Translations under genes and position numbers: made by a program
Notes under the pieces: model-generated
The model's input: only the letters and a program-made list of their open reading frames with translations
The model's database searches: none
Told to the model about the DNA's origin: nothing
Assembly: GCA_938075585.1 (NCBI GenBank)
Contig: CALJHG010000017.1
Location: forward strand, 1-40,345
From: an uncultured Gammaproteobacteria bacterium
GTDB lineage: Bacteria > Pseudomonadota > Gammaproteobacteria > Ga0077536
Reading direction: 5' to 3'
Length of the DNA stretch: 40,345 nucleotides
In this document: one piece after another, positions 25,505-34,129 of the stretch
Numbering within the stretch: position 1 is the stretch's first letter
Layout: every line of letters starts with the position of its first letter

Positions 25505-25729
25505 ATGAATGGCGACAATCAAGACAAATTAGAACTAGCCTCACTCGAAACCCGAATCGATGAACTGATTCGAACCATCGAAGGTCTCGCGGACGAGAAT
25601 ACCAAACTGCGCAATCAAAAAATTAGTTTAGCAAATGAGAAAACAGAGCTATTAAATAAAACGGAACAAGCTAAAACGCGTGTAGAGGGAATGATAACAA
25701 GACTCAAGGCTTTGGAAACTAGAGGATGA
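25505..25729 (+). CDS. ZapB-like coiled-coil protein (TIGR02449-type)
   Basis: A 74-residue, highly charged, almost entirely coiled-coil protein with heptad leucine/isoleucine spacing from about residue 8 to 70. Small proteins of this sort lie directly before zapA in many gammaproteobacteria and are annotated as TIGR02449 or ZapB-like. Its stop overlaps the zapA start (ATGA-type overlap at 25726-25729), so the two are translationally coupled. A role in cell division with ZapA is inferred from position and architecture only. Confidence 0.8.
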   Translation: MNGDNQDKLELASLETRIDELIRTIEGLADENTKLRNQKISLANEKTELLNKTEQAKTRVEGMITRLKALETRG

Positions 25730-26058
25730 GTGACACTCCAAAGCCAATCAAGGTAACCATACTCGATAACGACTACCTTGTGGCCTGCAAGAGTAATGAG
25801 GAAGAAGAACTGCTAGAATCGGTCAAGTTCTTAAACGCGAAAATTGAACAACAAAAACTGTCCGGGAATACGAAAGGCAATCAAAACATCGCTGTCATGA
25901 CAGCTCTTAATGTTGTCAACGAGCACCTTAAATTAAAGAAAAAAAACGAAAAGGCCTCTGCGAATAGGGGTGACAATCTGGCTCGTATAGAGTCTAAAAT
26001 TCAAAGCGTACTTTCGCGTCAAAATCTAGATTTATTCAAAGAAGCTGAATCTCAATAA
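25726..26058 (+). CDS. zapA: cell division protein ZapA
   Basis: A 110-residue protein. The N-terminal globular part contains KVTILDNDYLVAC (about 9-21) and a second region with the N-x-x-I-x-x-A-L pattern NQNIAVMTALNVVNEHL (about 58-74). A coiled coil to the C-terminus follows. ZapA binds and bundles FtsZ at midcell. The start overlaps the upstream coiled-coil gene by 4 nt. A 6S RNA gene begins 46 nt after its stop, the same neighbour as in E. coli (zapA-ssrS). Confidence 0.93.
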   Translation: MSDTPKPIKVTILDNDYLVACKSNEEEELLESVKFLNAKIEQQKLSGNTKGNQNIAVMTALNVVNEHLKLKKKNEKASANRGDNLARIESKIQSVLSRQNLDLFKEAESQ

Positions 26059-26067
26059 AAGAACTAA

Positions 26068-26096
26068 TTCCTAATTACTTTAAAACCATGTACGAT
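26068..26096 (+). promoter_or_regulatory. candidate own promoter of 6S RNA
   Basis: TTCCTA (26068-26073), 17-nt spacer, TACGAT (26091-26096), 8 nt before the predicted 5' end at 26104. The -35 is weak (3 of 6) and the -10 matches 4 of 6. 6S RNA may also be processed from the zapA message. Confidence 0.35.
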
Positions 26097-26103
26097 TTGA
26101 TCT

Positions 26104-26296
26104 ACGTGTTCTCTGCTTTGTTCGCGAACTGATCTGACAATCTCTGAGCCGATAATATTTATAGCATCGGGACAGATTTTAACACGATGTTGAGCATATC
26201 CGGTCTTGCCGGACAGCCTGATTCGGGTATTGACGTCCCAACCTTGAGCTTTCTGGTTCAAGATTACGGTCAGCGACGGCATAGTGGAGGACATGT
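26104..26296 (+). ncRNA. ssrS: 6S RNA
   Basis: A 193-nt RNA that binds sigma70 RNA polymerase and lowers transcription in stationary phase. Its ends pair in a 13-bp helix, 26104-26116 with 26284-26296. Inside are CTGAGCCGATA (26143-26153), nearly identical to E. coli ssrS, a TGAGCAT box (26191-26197), hairpin TCCGG-TCTTG-CCGGA (26199-26213), and the apical hairpin CTTGAGC/GTTCAAG (26243-26262), which matches the terminal stem of E. coli 6S. GCGACGGCAT near the end also matches. It sits immediately after zapA as in E. coli, and a T-rich run (26296-26313) follows. An open frame on the other strand (26064-26294) is a shadow of it. Confidence 0.9.
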
Positions 26297-26311
26297 TTTA
26301 TAAACGTATTT

Positions 26312-29300
26312 TTACTCAAAGATTATGAGTAAATCACCAGCATCAACCTGCTGACCCGCATCCAGAAGAATATCCTTTATGATGCCGTCAAGCTCTGATC
26401 GAATGTTGGTTTGCATTTTCATGGCTTCTATAGTCAAAAGGGACTGTCCTTTAGTAACTTTCTCGCCCACACTAGCGTCTATTTGCGCTATCAGCCCGGG
26501 CATTGGCGCACTCAGATGAGTACGATTATCTTTTTCAGCTTTTCTCCGCGCTGCAGCTTCAGCGACTGGCGCTTCCGTTTCAACATATACTTGTCTTGGC
26601 TGACCATTTAATTCAAAAAAGACCGCTCTTTTCCCAGACAAATCAACTTCGCCCATACCGTTATATCGAAGTACGATTATTCTTCCCGGCTCTATTTCAA
26701 TTTGAACCTCTTGCCCAGACTCCATCCCATAAAAAAATACTGAGGACGGCAAAACGGTTAGATCACTAAATTCTCGATATGCCTCCATATACTTGATAAA
26801 GACATCAGGATACATGAGATAAGAGGCAAACTCAGGATCAGAAATTGGGCGGAGCGCTTTTTCTTCGGCTAACTCTCGCTCAGCGACCAAGTCAACCTCG
26901 GGTATAATAGAACCTGGCCTAACATCTAAACCCACCTCTTCCTTTAAAACCTTTTTCCTGAGCTCTTCAGGGAAGCCGCCCAACGGCTGGCCTAAATCGC
27001 CCCGAAAAAAAGACACAACTGAATCGGGGAAAGCAACTTCGATGGCAGGATCTTCGACGGACTCTCGATCCAAACCGCTAGTAACCATATAAAGCGCCAT
27101 ATCACCCACGACCTTGGAGCTAGGCGTTACTTTAACAATATCGCCAAACATGTCGTTAACTTCAGCATAGGCTTGAGCAACCTCACTCCATCTGCCCGCC
27201 AAACCTAAGCTTCTCGCTTGCTCTCGCAGATTCGTATACTGACCGCCAGGCATACCATGAACAAATACTTCGGATGCTCCAGACCGCTCTTCACTCTCAA
27301 ATGCACTGTAATTTTTCCTAACTACCGACCAATAATCAGATAATTTCCTCACAGAAACTGGATTTAAAGAACTCTGTCTCTCAGTATGACGCAAAGCCTC
27401 TATTACAGAGCCCATATTAGGTTGACTGGTTAGCCCACTCATAGAATCCATTGCCAAATCTACAGCATCGACGCCAGCATCTACCGCAGCAAGCACGCTC
27501 GCTGCTGCTATTCCGCTGGTGTCATGAGTGTGAAAATGAATAGGAATCCCAATCTCTTGTTTTAGCGCACTAATAAGCATCGAGGCAGAATGCGGCAAGC
27601 ATAATCCAGCCATATCTTTTATTCCAAGGATATGCGCTCCGGCAGATTCCAATTCTTTTGCGATTTTTAAATAATAATTTACGCTATATTTATCCGATTT
27701 AGCATCGGCTACATTTCCGGTGTAACAGATTGTTCCCTCGCATACTTTGCCCGCTTCTATAACGGAATCCATTGATAGGCGCATATTCTCAACCCAATTC
27801 AACGAATCAAATACTCTAAAAATATCGATACCCGAACTCGCGGCTTGATTTACGAAATACTGTACTACGTTATCTGCATAATTTTTGTACCCAACCGCAT
27901 TAGAACCACGCAGTAACATTTGTGTCAGAATATTCGGTAGTTTATTTCTAATAGCCTCCAGCCGCTTCCACGGGCACTCATGAAGAAACCTCATCGCAAC
28001 GTCAAAAGTAGCACCCCCCCAACATTCTACGGAAAGCAACTCTGGCACCAGTTTCGCATAAGCCGATGACACCTGAACGAGATCATAGCTACGTACTCGA
28101 GTTGCTAATAAAGATTGGTGCGCATCGCGAAAAGTAGTATCTGTAATCAAGACTTCCCTTTTCTCAAGCATCCATTTCCCAAACCCTTCAGGGCCGAGCT
28201 CTTGTAACTTCTGCAGAGTGCCATCGGGAATAGATTGCTTCTGGCTACCAGGGACCTTGGGCGTTTCTAAACTATCAGGCTTCGCTCTGGACGCGACGGC
28301 CGGATTCCCTTTGACAACAACATTGCCAACATACTTAAGCAGGCGTGATGCACGATCTCTGCTCTTCGGCAGTTGCATCAATTCTGGCGTATCATCTATA
28401 AATCGAGTGGTATATTCCGCTTTTTGAAAACATTTATTTTCCATCAGCCCCGCTAAAAAATTAAGGTTAGTACTGACCCCCCTTATCCTAAACTCCTGCA
28501 GAGCTCGCCGCATCCGTCTCGCAACATCCTCTTGAGAAGACGCCCAGGCCGTAACTTTAACTAGTAATGAATCATAATATCGTGTGATTTCAGCTCCAGT
28601 GTAGGCAGTTCCAGCATCTAACCTAATCCCAAATCCAGCAGGACTTCGATAAGTCGAAATAGTCCCGTAATCTGGAATGAAGTTGTTCTCTGGATCCTCG
28701 GCCGTCACCCTGCACTGTATAGCGTGCCCGTTAATTCTAATACCTTCTTGCAAAGGCACGCCCGACTCACTGCTCCCTATAGCATATCCTTCGGCGATTC
28801 GTATTTGAGCCTTTACTATATCGATACCAGTAATCGCCTCACTAACAGTATGCTCAACCTGTATTCTCGGATTGACTTCAATAAAATAGAAAGCACCTGT
28901 GTCAATATCCTGCAAAAACTCTACAGTACCTGCATTCTCATAGCCCGCAGCTTCACAGACTTTAATAGCAGAGAGGCAAATTTTTTCTCGCTCCGCATCA
29001 CTTAGGTACAAAGCCGGAGCCCGCTCAACCAGTTTCTGATTGCGTCTTTGAACCGTACAATCTCTTTCAAAAAGGTGCACTATATTTCCCTGACCATCTG
29101 CTAGAATCTGGACCTCAACATGGCGAGCCCGCAAAACTAATTTCTCTAAATATATTTCGTCATTATTAAATGCAGCTAATGCCTCTCGGCGACCAGTCTC
29201 AACAGTCTCGTGAAGCTCGCCCTCTGATTCAATGACGCGCATCCCACGCCCACCACCACCCCAAGAGGCCTTTAACATAAGAGGGTAACCAATCTTTTCC

Positions 29301-29758
29301 GCTAAAACCGACACCTTTTCCCTTTCTATTGGAAGTGAACCCGTCGCAGGCATCACCTCAACAGCACTCGATTCAGCGAGCTCTCTCGCTTGAATTTTAT
29401 TGCCTAATTGTCTCATCGTTTCAGCAGAAGGCCCAATAAAAACCAAGCCAGCCTCACCACAGGCATCCGCGAATTCAGGGCTCTCGGACAAAAACCCGTA
29501 TCCAGGATGTACGGCATCTGCACCACACATCAAGGCGATATCAATGATTTTTTTTATATTCAGGTAAGATTTGACCGGAGTCTCACCCTCACCTAAAAAA
29601 TAGGACTCGTCAGCTTTAAATCTGTGCAGTGAAAAACGGTCCTCATGTGCGTAAACAGCAACACTTCTAATATCTAATTCGGACGTCGCTCGCATCACTC
29701 TTATTGCAATTTCACCACGATTTGCAACTAGTACTTTTCTGATTGTTTTCACTTGCAT
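26312..29758 (-). CDS. pyc: pyruvate carboxylase
   Basis: A 1148-residue single-chain biotin enzyme that makes oxaloacetate from pyruvate and bicarbonate. Domains in order: biotin carboxylase (about 1-450: LVANRGEIAIRV, ATP loop KASWGGGGRGMR, EVNPRIQVEHTVSE); carboxyltransferase (about 530-800: DTTFRDAHQSLLATRVR, the catalytic lysine region GIKDMAGL, and HFHTHDTSG); conserved PYC/OADA domain; and a C-terminal biotinyl domain with EAMKMQ, whose lysine (about 1114) is biotinylated. Full length fits family members (about 1150). It ends just past the 6S RNA gene, in the place where E. coli has ygfA. The gene is anaplerotic and divergent from the Sel1 gene. Confidence 0.97.
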   Translation of the reverse strand: MQVKTIRKVLVANRGEIAIRVMRATSELDIRSVAVYAHEDRFSLHRFKADESYFLGEGETPVKSYLNIKKIIDIALMCGADAVHPGYGFLSESPEFADACGEAGLVFIGPSAETMRQLGNKIQARELAESSAVEVMPATGSLPIEREKVSVLAEKIGYPLMLKASWGGGGRGMRVIESEGELHETVETGRREALAAFNNDEIYLEKLVLRARHVEVQILADGQGNIVHLFERDCTVQRRNQKLVERAPALYLSDAEREKICLSAIKVCEAAGYENAGTVEFLQDIDTGAFYFIEVNPRIQVEHTVSEAITGIDIVKAQIRIAEGYAIGSSESGVPLQEGIRINGHAIQCRVTAEDPENNFIPDYGTISTYRSPAGFGIRLDAGTAYTGAEITRYYDSLLVKVTAWASSQEDVARRMRRALQEFRIRGVSTNLNFLAGLMENKCFQKAEYTTRFIDDTPELMQLPKSRDRASRLLKYVGNVVVKGNPAVASRAKPDSLETPKVPGSQKQSIPDGTLQKLQELGPEGFGKWMLEKREVLITDTTFRDAHQSLLATRVRSYDLVQVSSAYAKLVPELLSVECWGGATFDVAMRFLHECPWKRLEAIRNKLPNILTQMLLRGSNAVGYKNYADNVVQYFVNQAASSGIDIFRVFDSLNWVENMRLSMDSVIEAGKVCEGTICYTGNVADAKSDKYSVNYYLKIAKELESAGAHILGIKDMAGLCLPHSASMLISALKQEIGIPIHFHTHDTSGIAAASVLAAVDAGVDAVDLAMDSMSGLTSQPNMGSVIEALRHTERQSSLNPVSVRKLSDYWSVVRKNYSAFESEERSGASEVFVHGMPGGQYTNLREQARSLGLAGRWSEVAQAYAEVNDMFGDIVKVTPSSKVVGDMALYMVTSGLDRESVEDPAIEVAFPDSVVSFFRGDLGQPLGGFPEELRKKVLKEEVGLDVRPGSIIPEVDLVAERELAEEKALRPISDPEFASYLMYPDVFIKYMEAYREFSDLTVLPSSVFFYGMESGQEVQIEIEPGRIIVLRYNGMGEVDLSGKRAVFFELNGQPRQVYVETEAPVAEAAARRKAEKDNRTHLSAPMPGLIAQIDASVGEKVTKGQSLLTIEAMKMQTNIRSELDGIIKDILLDAGQQVDAGDLLIIFE

Positions 29759-29817
29759 CGTTTAATAGGTTATTTTGTATACATACATAGTTTAAAGCAC
29801 GAACTCGCAGAACGCAC

Positions 29818-30828
29818 ATGAATCTGAAAGTAATACTTATCTATTTAATAACTATCGCATCATTTTGTCGAGCGGACTCTGCCTCTGATGATTACAAAAA
29901 TGGAGATTATGAATCGGCTGCTTTACGTTTTCAGATGCAAGCTGAAGCGGGGAATGCTCGTTCTCAGAATAATCTTGGCGCGCTCTACTTGAGAGGAAAG
30001 GGTGTACCCCAAAACTATCAAAAAGCCTATGAGTTATTTTTAAAATCTGCTGGTGAAAACTTTAAAGGTGCGATGTTTAATCTAGGAATTATGAATCTTA
30101 GAGGATACGGTAGAGCAAAAAATTATCCGGAAGCAGCACTATGGTTTAGAAAAGGCGCCGAACGTGGCGACCCGGAAGCACAATTTTTTCTTGGAGTATT
30201 GCTCAGTAAAGGATTAGGCATTCAATCTGACTTGGCAAAGGCAAAACAATGGTTTTCAAAATCCGCTGACCACGGGCTAGCTGCTGCTCAGTTTAACCTA
30301 GCTATACTTCTATTAAGAGATCCTGAGCATAGCGGTAATAGAATCGACGCACTGGGCTGGCTTAAAAAAGCAGCTGATCAGGAATATGAGATGGCAATAT
30401 TTCAACTTGCTACCGAGTATCTGAAAAACTCTGAAAACCAACAGGATCGGGAGAAAGCTACTCAACTTATGCTTAAGTTAGCTAAAAAGGGGCATGTTCG
30501 TGCCCAGATGCAGCTCGGCCTATTGTATCTATTTGGGGATGCTCAAAACTTAAATAGCGAAGAGGGTTTTTTCTGGTTAAAAGAATCCGCAATGCAAGAC
30601 TTCGGTCCCGCCCAGCACAATCTTGGCACTATGTACGCACAAGGGATAAGTGGTGAACCTAATTTGAAACGTGCATATGCCTGGCTAACAATAGCTTCTG
30701 CTTCGATAGCCCAAGCCGAAGAAGATAGCTTGATTATTCGAGAAAAACTTTCCGAAAATGAATTACAGTCATCTGAGATGCTAATTGCTGAAATAACGGC
30801 ACAAATAGCAAATGATAAGGAACTATAA
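29818..30828 (+). CDS. secreted Sel1-repeat protein
   Basis: A 336-residue protein with a signal peptide (about 1-20: positive start, hydrophobic core, CRADSA end). About seven Sel1-like helical repeats follow, each of about 36 residues with the A-x-N-L-G-x-x-Y/M pattern (NNLGALYLRGKG, FNLGIMNLRGYG, FFLGVLLSKGLG, NLGTMYAQGI). Sel1 proteins act as scaffolds, often in the periplasm. No partner can be deduced. It shares a 59-nt divergent gap with pyc, and the HAD phosphatase gene follows 32 nt behind. Confidence 0.88.
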   Translation: MNLKVILIYLITIASFCRADSASDDYKNGDYESAALRFQMQAEAGNARSQNNLGALYLRGKGVPQNYQKAYELFLKSAGENFKGAMFNLGIMNLRGYGRAKNYPEAALWFRKGAERGDPEAQFFLGVLLSKGLGIQSDLAKAKQWFSKSADHGLAAAQFNLAILLLRDPEHSGNRIDALGWLKKAADQEYEMAIFQLATEYLKNSENQQDREKATQLMLKLAKKGHVRAQMQLGLLYLFGDAQNLNSEEGFFWLKESAMQDFGPAQHNLGTMYAQGISGEPNLKRAYAWLTIASASIAQAEEDSLIIREKLSENELQSSEMLIAEITAQIANDKEL

Positions 30829-30860
30829 TAAAAAAAATTGTAAACGACTAACGAGGACTC

Positions 30861-31520
30861 ATGGGAAATCACTCAAAAAAAGCGGAAGCTTATATTTTTG
30901 ACATGGATGGAACTATCTTAGACTTGAACTTTGATCGGTGCGTTTGGCACCAGCGATTACCCGAGAGAGTTTCTACTATCTTAGACGTGCCTCTAAAGGT
31001 AGCTGCTGACATCGTTAAGAACAAGCTCGCGCCACTTAAAAATACTTTAAATTGGTATGATCTAGATTACTTGAGTCAGAAGTTTAGTCTAGATATTGGA
31101 GAAATTGAAATCGAAATGTCGCACCTAATAAAACCTCGGCCAGGCGCTATAAATTATCTAAAGAAAGCGAAGGGTAGCAATTTGATGATTTTAGCATCTA
31201 ACGCATACCCCAAGAGTATGCTGAGGAAGCTCTCACTAACAGGCATAGCGACTTATTTTGACATTGTAATTAGCTCACATGAAATCGGTTTTTGTAAAGA
31301 AGAATTGAAATTCTGGGAGAAATTACAAACTCAAGTCGGCTTCTCGCCAAATAAAACTGTGCTAGTTGACGATAATTTAACTGTATTAAGGACTGCCAAA
31401 AAATTTGGCATCAAAAATCTGTTTGGCATTAGATATCCCAGTAGTCAGGGAACGCCAGTAAGCGACTCAGAGTTCCAACTAATAAACAATTTTGAAGAGA
31501 TACGCTACCTCAGTTCTTAA
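30861..31520 (+). CDS. yrfG: HAD phosphatase, YrfG (GMP/IMP nucleotidase) type
   Basis: A 219-residue HAD-superfamily hydrolase. Motif I is DMDGT with the nucleophile aspartate (about residue 14), motif II is LASNAYP (about 110-116), and motif IV is LVDDN (about 171-175). The segments LNWYDLDYLSQKF (about 71-83) and the cap region match E. coli YrfG, which dephosphorylates GMP and IMP. The substrate is inferred from that likeness. Its stop overlaps the convergent trmB stop by 4 nt. Confidence 0.85.
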   Translation: MGNHSKKAEAYIFDMDGTILDLNFDRCVWHQRLPERVSTILDVPLKVAADIVKNKLAPLKNTLNWYDLDYLSQKFSLDIGEIEIEMSHLIKPRPGAINYLKKAKGSNLMILASNAYPKSMLRKLSLTGIATYFDIVISSHEIGFCKEELKFWEKLQTQVGFSPNKTVLVDDNLTVLRTAKKFGIKNLFGIRYPSSQGTPVSDSEFQLINNFEEIRYLSS

Positions 31521-32197
31521 ATTAAACAGCACATAGAGATTTCAAAAATCTCACTTTGTGCTTTTCTAGCCTTCTCCTCGAACCGAGTTATAACTCTCTG
31601 TGTTGGGCGAGGGGACCACAACCGTTCCCCGGCTAAATTTCTCCAACATTTGTTATGTCGTGTCAATTCAAGTACGTCTAACGCGTAGGCTAAATTATCT
31701 GTGGAGAAACGGAAAATACCATTTCTTTTCAACTTTAGTGCAAGTATTTCCAGAAATTTCGACTGTACTAATCTTCGCTTTATATGCTTTTTTTTTGGCC
31801 AAGGATCTGGAAAAAATATATCTACGCTATCCAAAGACAGGTCGCCCAACCCCATAACTAAATCGTGCACATCTCGATAAAAAATTTTCACATTTGTTAG
31901 CCCGCAGTCCTCGATAGCTATGAGCGCCTGCGCCACACCTGGGGGATGAACCTCACACCCAATATAATTGGTGTTAGGTCTCGCTGCGGCTGAGGATATC
32001 AAATTATCCGAATTACCAAAGCCTATTTCAAGAGCGAGAGGACCTGGGGTAGGAAATAACGAACCTATATCCTTAATTGTCTCCAAGTCACATGCATACT
32101 TAGACCTCAGGTTCACTATGCCTCGCTTTTGCGCCTGTGTCATTCTACCCGCCCGAAGTACGTAGCTGCGAATAGGTCTGCCTTGAACCTCCACCAC
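31517..32197 (-). CDS. trmB: tRNA (guanine-N7)-methyltransferase
   Basis: A 226-residue SAM-dependent methyltransferase that modifies G46 of tRNAs. Visible are the SAM loop LEIGFGNSDNL (about 75-85), IGCEVHPPGV, FFPDPWPKKKHIKRR (about 128-142) and the C-terminal TRFEEKARK, all TrmB hallmarks. The start is GTG at 32197, directly abutting the thiG stop at 32198-32200; a second GTG at 32194 is possible. The thiS-thiG-trmB order is seen in other gammaproteobacteria. Confidence 0.95.
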   Translation of the reverse strand: MVEVQGRPIRSYVLRAGRMTQAQKRGIVNLRSKYACDLETIKDIGSLFPTPGPLALEIGFGNSDNLISSAAARPNTNYIGCEVHPPGVAQALIAIEDCGLTNVKIFYRDVHDLVMGLGDLSLDSVDIFFPDPWPKKKHIKRRLVQSKFLEILALKLKRNGIFRFSTDNLAYALDVLELTRHNKCWRNLAGERLWSPRPTQRVITRFEEKARKAQSEIFEISMCCLI

Positions 32198-33010
32198 TTA
32201 TATAAAAAACCTGCCATCTAACGGGGACGAGGCCGACGCATAAGCCCGTTTAGGCATTCGTCCAGCACGAAATGCCTCCCTTCCCGCTTCGACGGCTTTT
32301 CGCATCGCACTAGCCATCATTACTGGATGTCTCGCTTCGGCAATAGCCGTATTCATTAGTACACCGTGGCTACCCAGCTCCATTGCAATGCTTGCATCCG
32401 ACGCTGTTCCTACTCCGGCGTCAACGATGACTGGAATGCCCGCATTTTCAATTATAGAGCGCAGAGTAAAACGATTTTGCAGCCCCAAACCTGATCCAAT
32501 TGGCGCCGCAAGGGGCATGACTGCTACGCAACCTATTTTTTCCAACTCGCTGGCTAGAATAGGATCATCTGACGTGTAAACCATAACTTGAAATCCATCT
32601 TCGCAAAGTATCCGAGCAGCAGAAAGAGTCTCAATAACATTAGGATAAAGTGTCGTTTGATCTCCCATGATTTCCAATTTAACAAGATCATGTCCGTCCA
32701 ACATCTCTCGGGCTAGCCTACAAGTACGCACAGCAGAAGTAGCGTCATAGCAACCGGCTGTATTTGGCAAGATAGTGAACTTATCTGGAGAAATGAATTC
32801 TAATAAGTTGGGTTGATCAGCATTTTGGCCGAGATTGACCCTTCTTACCGCTACTGTAACGATTTCAGCGCCGCTAGCCTCAATCGCCTTTTTAGTCTCG
32901 TCAAAGTCCTTGTATTTACCCGTGCCCACCATCAAACGAGATACAAATTTTCTATCGCCAATGCAGAGCAAGTCAGCATCATTAGTCTTCTCTTCACTAG
33001 TAATTACCAT
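32198..33010 (-). CDS. thiG: thiazole synthase
   Basis: A 270-residue TIM-barrel enzyme that forms the thiazole phosphate of thiamine from deoxyxylulose phosphate, dehydroglycine and ThiS thiocarboxylate. The Schiff-base lysine is in LVKLEIMGD (about 110-118). [32 protein letters not shown] and [13 protein letters not shown] are conserved. It lies 27 nt after thiS and touches trmB. No other thiamine genes are in the window. Confidence 0.97.
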   Translation of the reverse strand: MVITSEEKTNDADLLCIGDRKFVSRLMVGTGKYKDFDETKKAIEASGAEIVTVAVRRVNLGQNADQPNLLEFISPDKFTILPNTAGCYDATSAVRTCRLAREMLDGHDLVKLEIMGDQTTLYPNVIETLSAARILCEDGFQVMVYTSDDPILASELEKIGCVAVMPLAAPIGSGLGLQNRFTLRSIIENAGIPVIVDAGVGTASDASIAMELGSHGVLMNTAIAEARHPVMMASAMRKAVEAGREAFRAGRMPKRAYASASSPLDGRFFI

Positions 33011-33037
33011 TAGTTTAAATACCCTTTATACAATTCA

Positions 33038-33241
33038 TTAACCACCACCAACGGCGATTACAATTTCGATCAAATCCCCATCGCGAAAGGTATATTGCCC
33101 ATGATAGCTTTTTGCGACGATTTTTCCGTTTACTTCGACCGCGTAACGGCCTTTAACATCCATTATCTCTATTAGCTCAGAAAGAGTCAGTGACTCGCAC
33201 ACCTGACGCAGGTTTCCATTGACACTCAGTGAAATACTCAT
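33038..33241 (-). CDS. thiS: sulfur carrier protein ThiS
   Basis: A 67-residue beta-grasp protein with the essential C-terminal diglycine (VGGG end), which is adenylated and converted to a thiocarboxylate to supply sulfur to ThiG. YAVEVNGKIV (about 34-43) and DLIEIVIAVGGG are typical. It heads thiS-thiG-trmB. I see no TPP riboswitch (CTGAGA/ACCTGATC core) in its leader, so control of this unit is unknown. Confidence 0.95.
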   Translation of the reverse strand: MSISLSVNGNLRQVCESLTLSELIEIMDVKGRYAVEVNGKIVAKSYHGQYTFRDGDLIEIVIAVGGG

Positions 33242-33319
33242 GCCGACTTCCTAATAATTATTCTCAATTTACTCAAAGATAGTAAACTGACGTAAACCAA
33301 CAATATAACACTAGGGCAT

Positions 33320-33352
33320 ATTAATTCAGAAACCGTTTCAAAACGAATTAAT
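33320..33352. promoter_or_regulatory. nested dyad in thiS/HD-protein divergent gap
   Basis: ATTAATTC (33320-33327) and GAATTAAT (33345-33352) are perfect 8-bp arms, and inside them is a second dyad, GAAAC-C-GTTTC (33329-33339). This suggests a protein-binding site or a cruciform-like hairpin controlling one or both divergent genes. A -10-like TATCAT lies at 33382-33387 for the HD gene, with no clear -35. Confidence 0.4.
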
Positions 33353-33443
33353 GTACTTACTTTAGGTTCATTAAAAAAATTTATCATAGGTGGTTCAATG
33401 ATCAAAGTATTGTGCGTTTAGCAGATTAATTTGGGGAATTTAT

Positions 33444-34088
33444 ATGAAGGATATTTTTAGAGAGATACGTGATGAAAAAGCGGAAATATCGGCTAGCAAT
33501 TTATATTCTAAAAAACTAGCTTTTCATAATTTTTTTCATGTCATTGAAACTCTAAAATTTGCCAATAGGATTATAAACTCTCTGCTCATCGAGCCCTCTA
33601 CTATAAATGTAGAAACCATTTACTACGCACTCTTATTCCATGATGCTGGGTATATTGAAGATCAAGCCAGTATGGGCTACGCAGACAAAGAGTCTTACTC
33701 TGCGGCTCTAGCGGAAGAATATCTTTTGGGACGTGGTATGCATATGGTGGATGTCTCCAAAGTGAGTATGGCGATAAAAGCTACCCATATTAGTGCGGAA
33801 TGCAGAAATCTAGAAGAAGAGGTTGTACGGGGAGCAGACATAAGCGGAATGGCAGCGCCCTACAACGATTTCCTTGAAATGTCTAAGGCAGTCAAAGCCG
33901 AACAAGAGTATTTAATTGGCGAAACAATTTCTTGGGCTAACTGGGTCCGGGGTTCAGAAGTACACTTAAAAACATATCTTTACGAAAAAATTTCCTGCGG
34001 AAAACTTTTCACTAAGTCAAACGGACCCTCGCTGTTTAACCAAAGACTTACCTCTAATATCGACCAACTAAAGCAAGAAATCGTGTAA
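33444..34088 (+). CDS. HD-domain phosphohydrolase-like protein
   Basis: A 214-residue predicted metal-dependent hydrolase of the HD superfamily. Metal-ligand histidines are suggested by FHNFFHVIE (about 28-36), LLFHDAGY (HD pair at about 69-70), and KATHIS (about 113-118) followed by VRGADISGM with an aspartate. The pattern resembles the small COG4339-type proteins of unknown substrate. GGGGAA lies about 9 nt before the ATG. It is a single gene convergent with the priA-argS-ftsN-like operon. Confidence 0.82.
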   Translation: MKDIFREIRDEKAEISASNLYSKKLAFHNFFHVIETLKFANRIINSLLIEPSTINVETIYYALLFHDAGYIEDQASMGYADKESYSAALAEEYLLGRGMHMVDVSKVSMAIKATHISAECRNLEEEVVRGADISGMAAPYNDFLEMSKAVKAEQEYLIGETISWANWVRGSEVHLKTYLYEKISCGKLFTKSNGPSLFNQRLTSNIDQLKQEIV

Positions 34089-34129
34089 TTAATTCTGGTT
34101 GCATGGAATAGGTTCGTCTAAAAAGGTAT

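Noticed and set aside
26064-26294. 76-residue minus-strand open frame downstream of pyc
   Set aside because: It is antisense to a sequence with the conserved elements and fold of 6S RNA, has no convincing ribosome binding site, and resembles no protein family I know.
33242-33443. TPP riboswitch before thiS
   Set aside because: The conserved CTGAGA and ACCTGATC-type segments are not seen on the minus strand.
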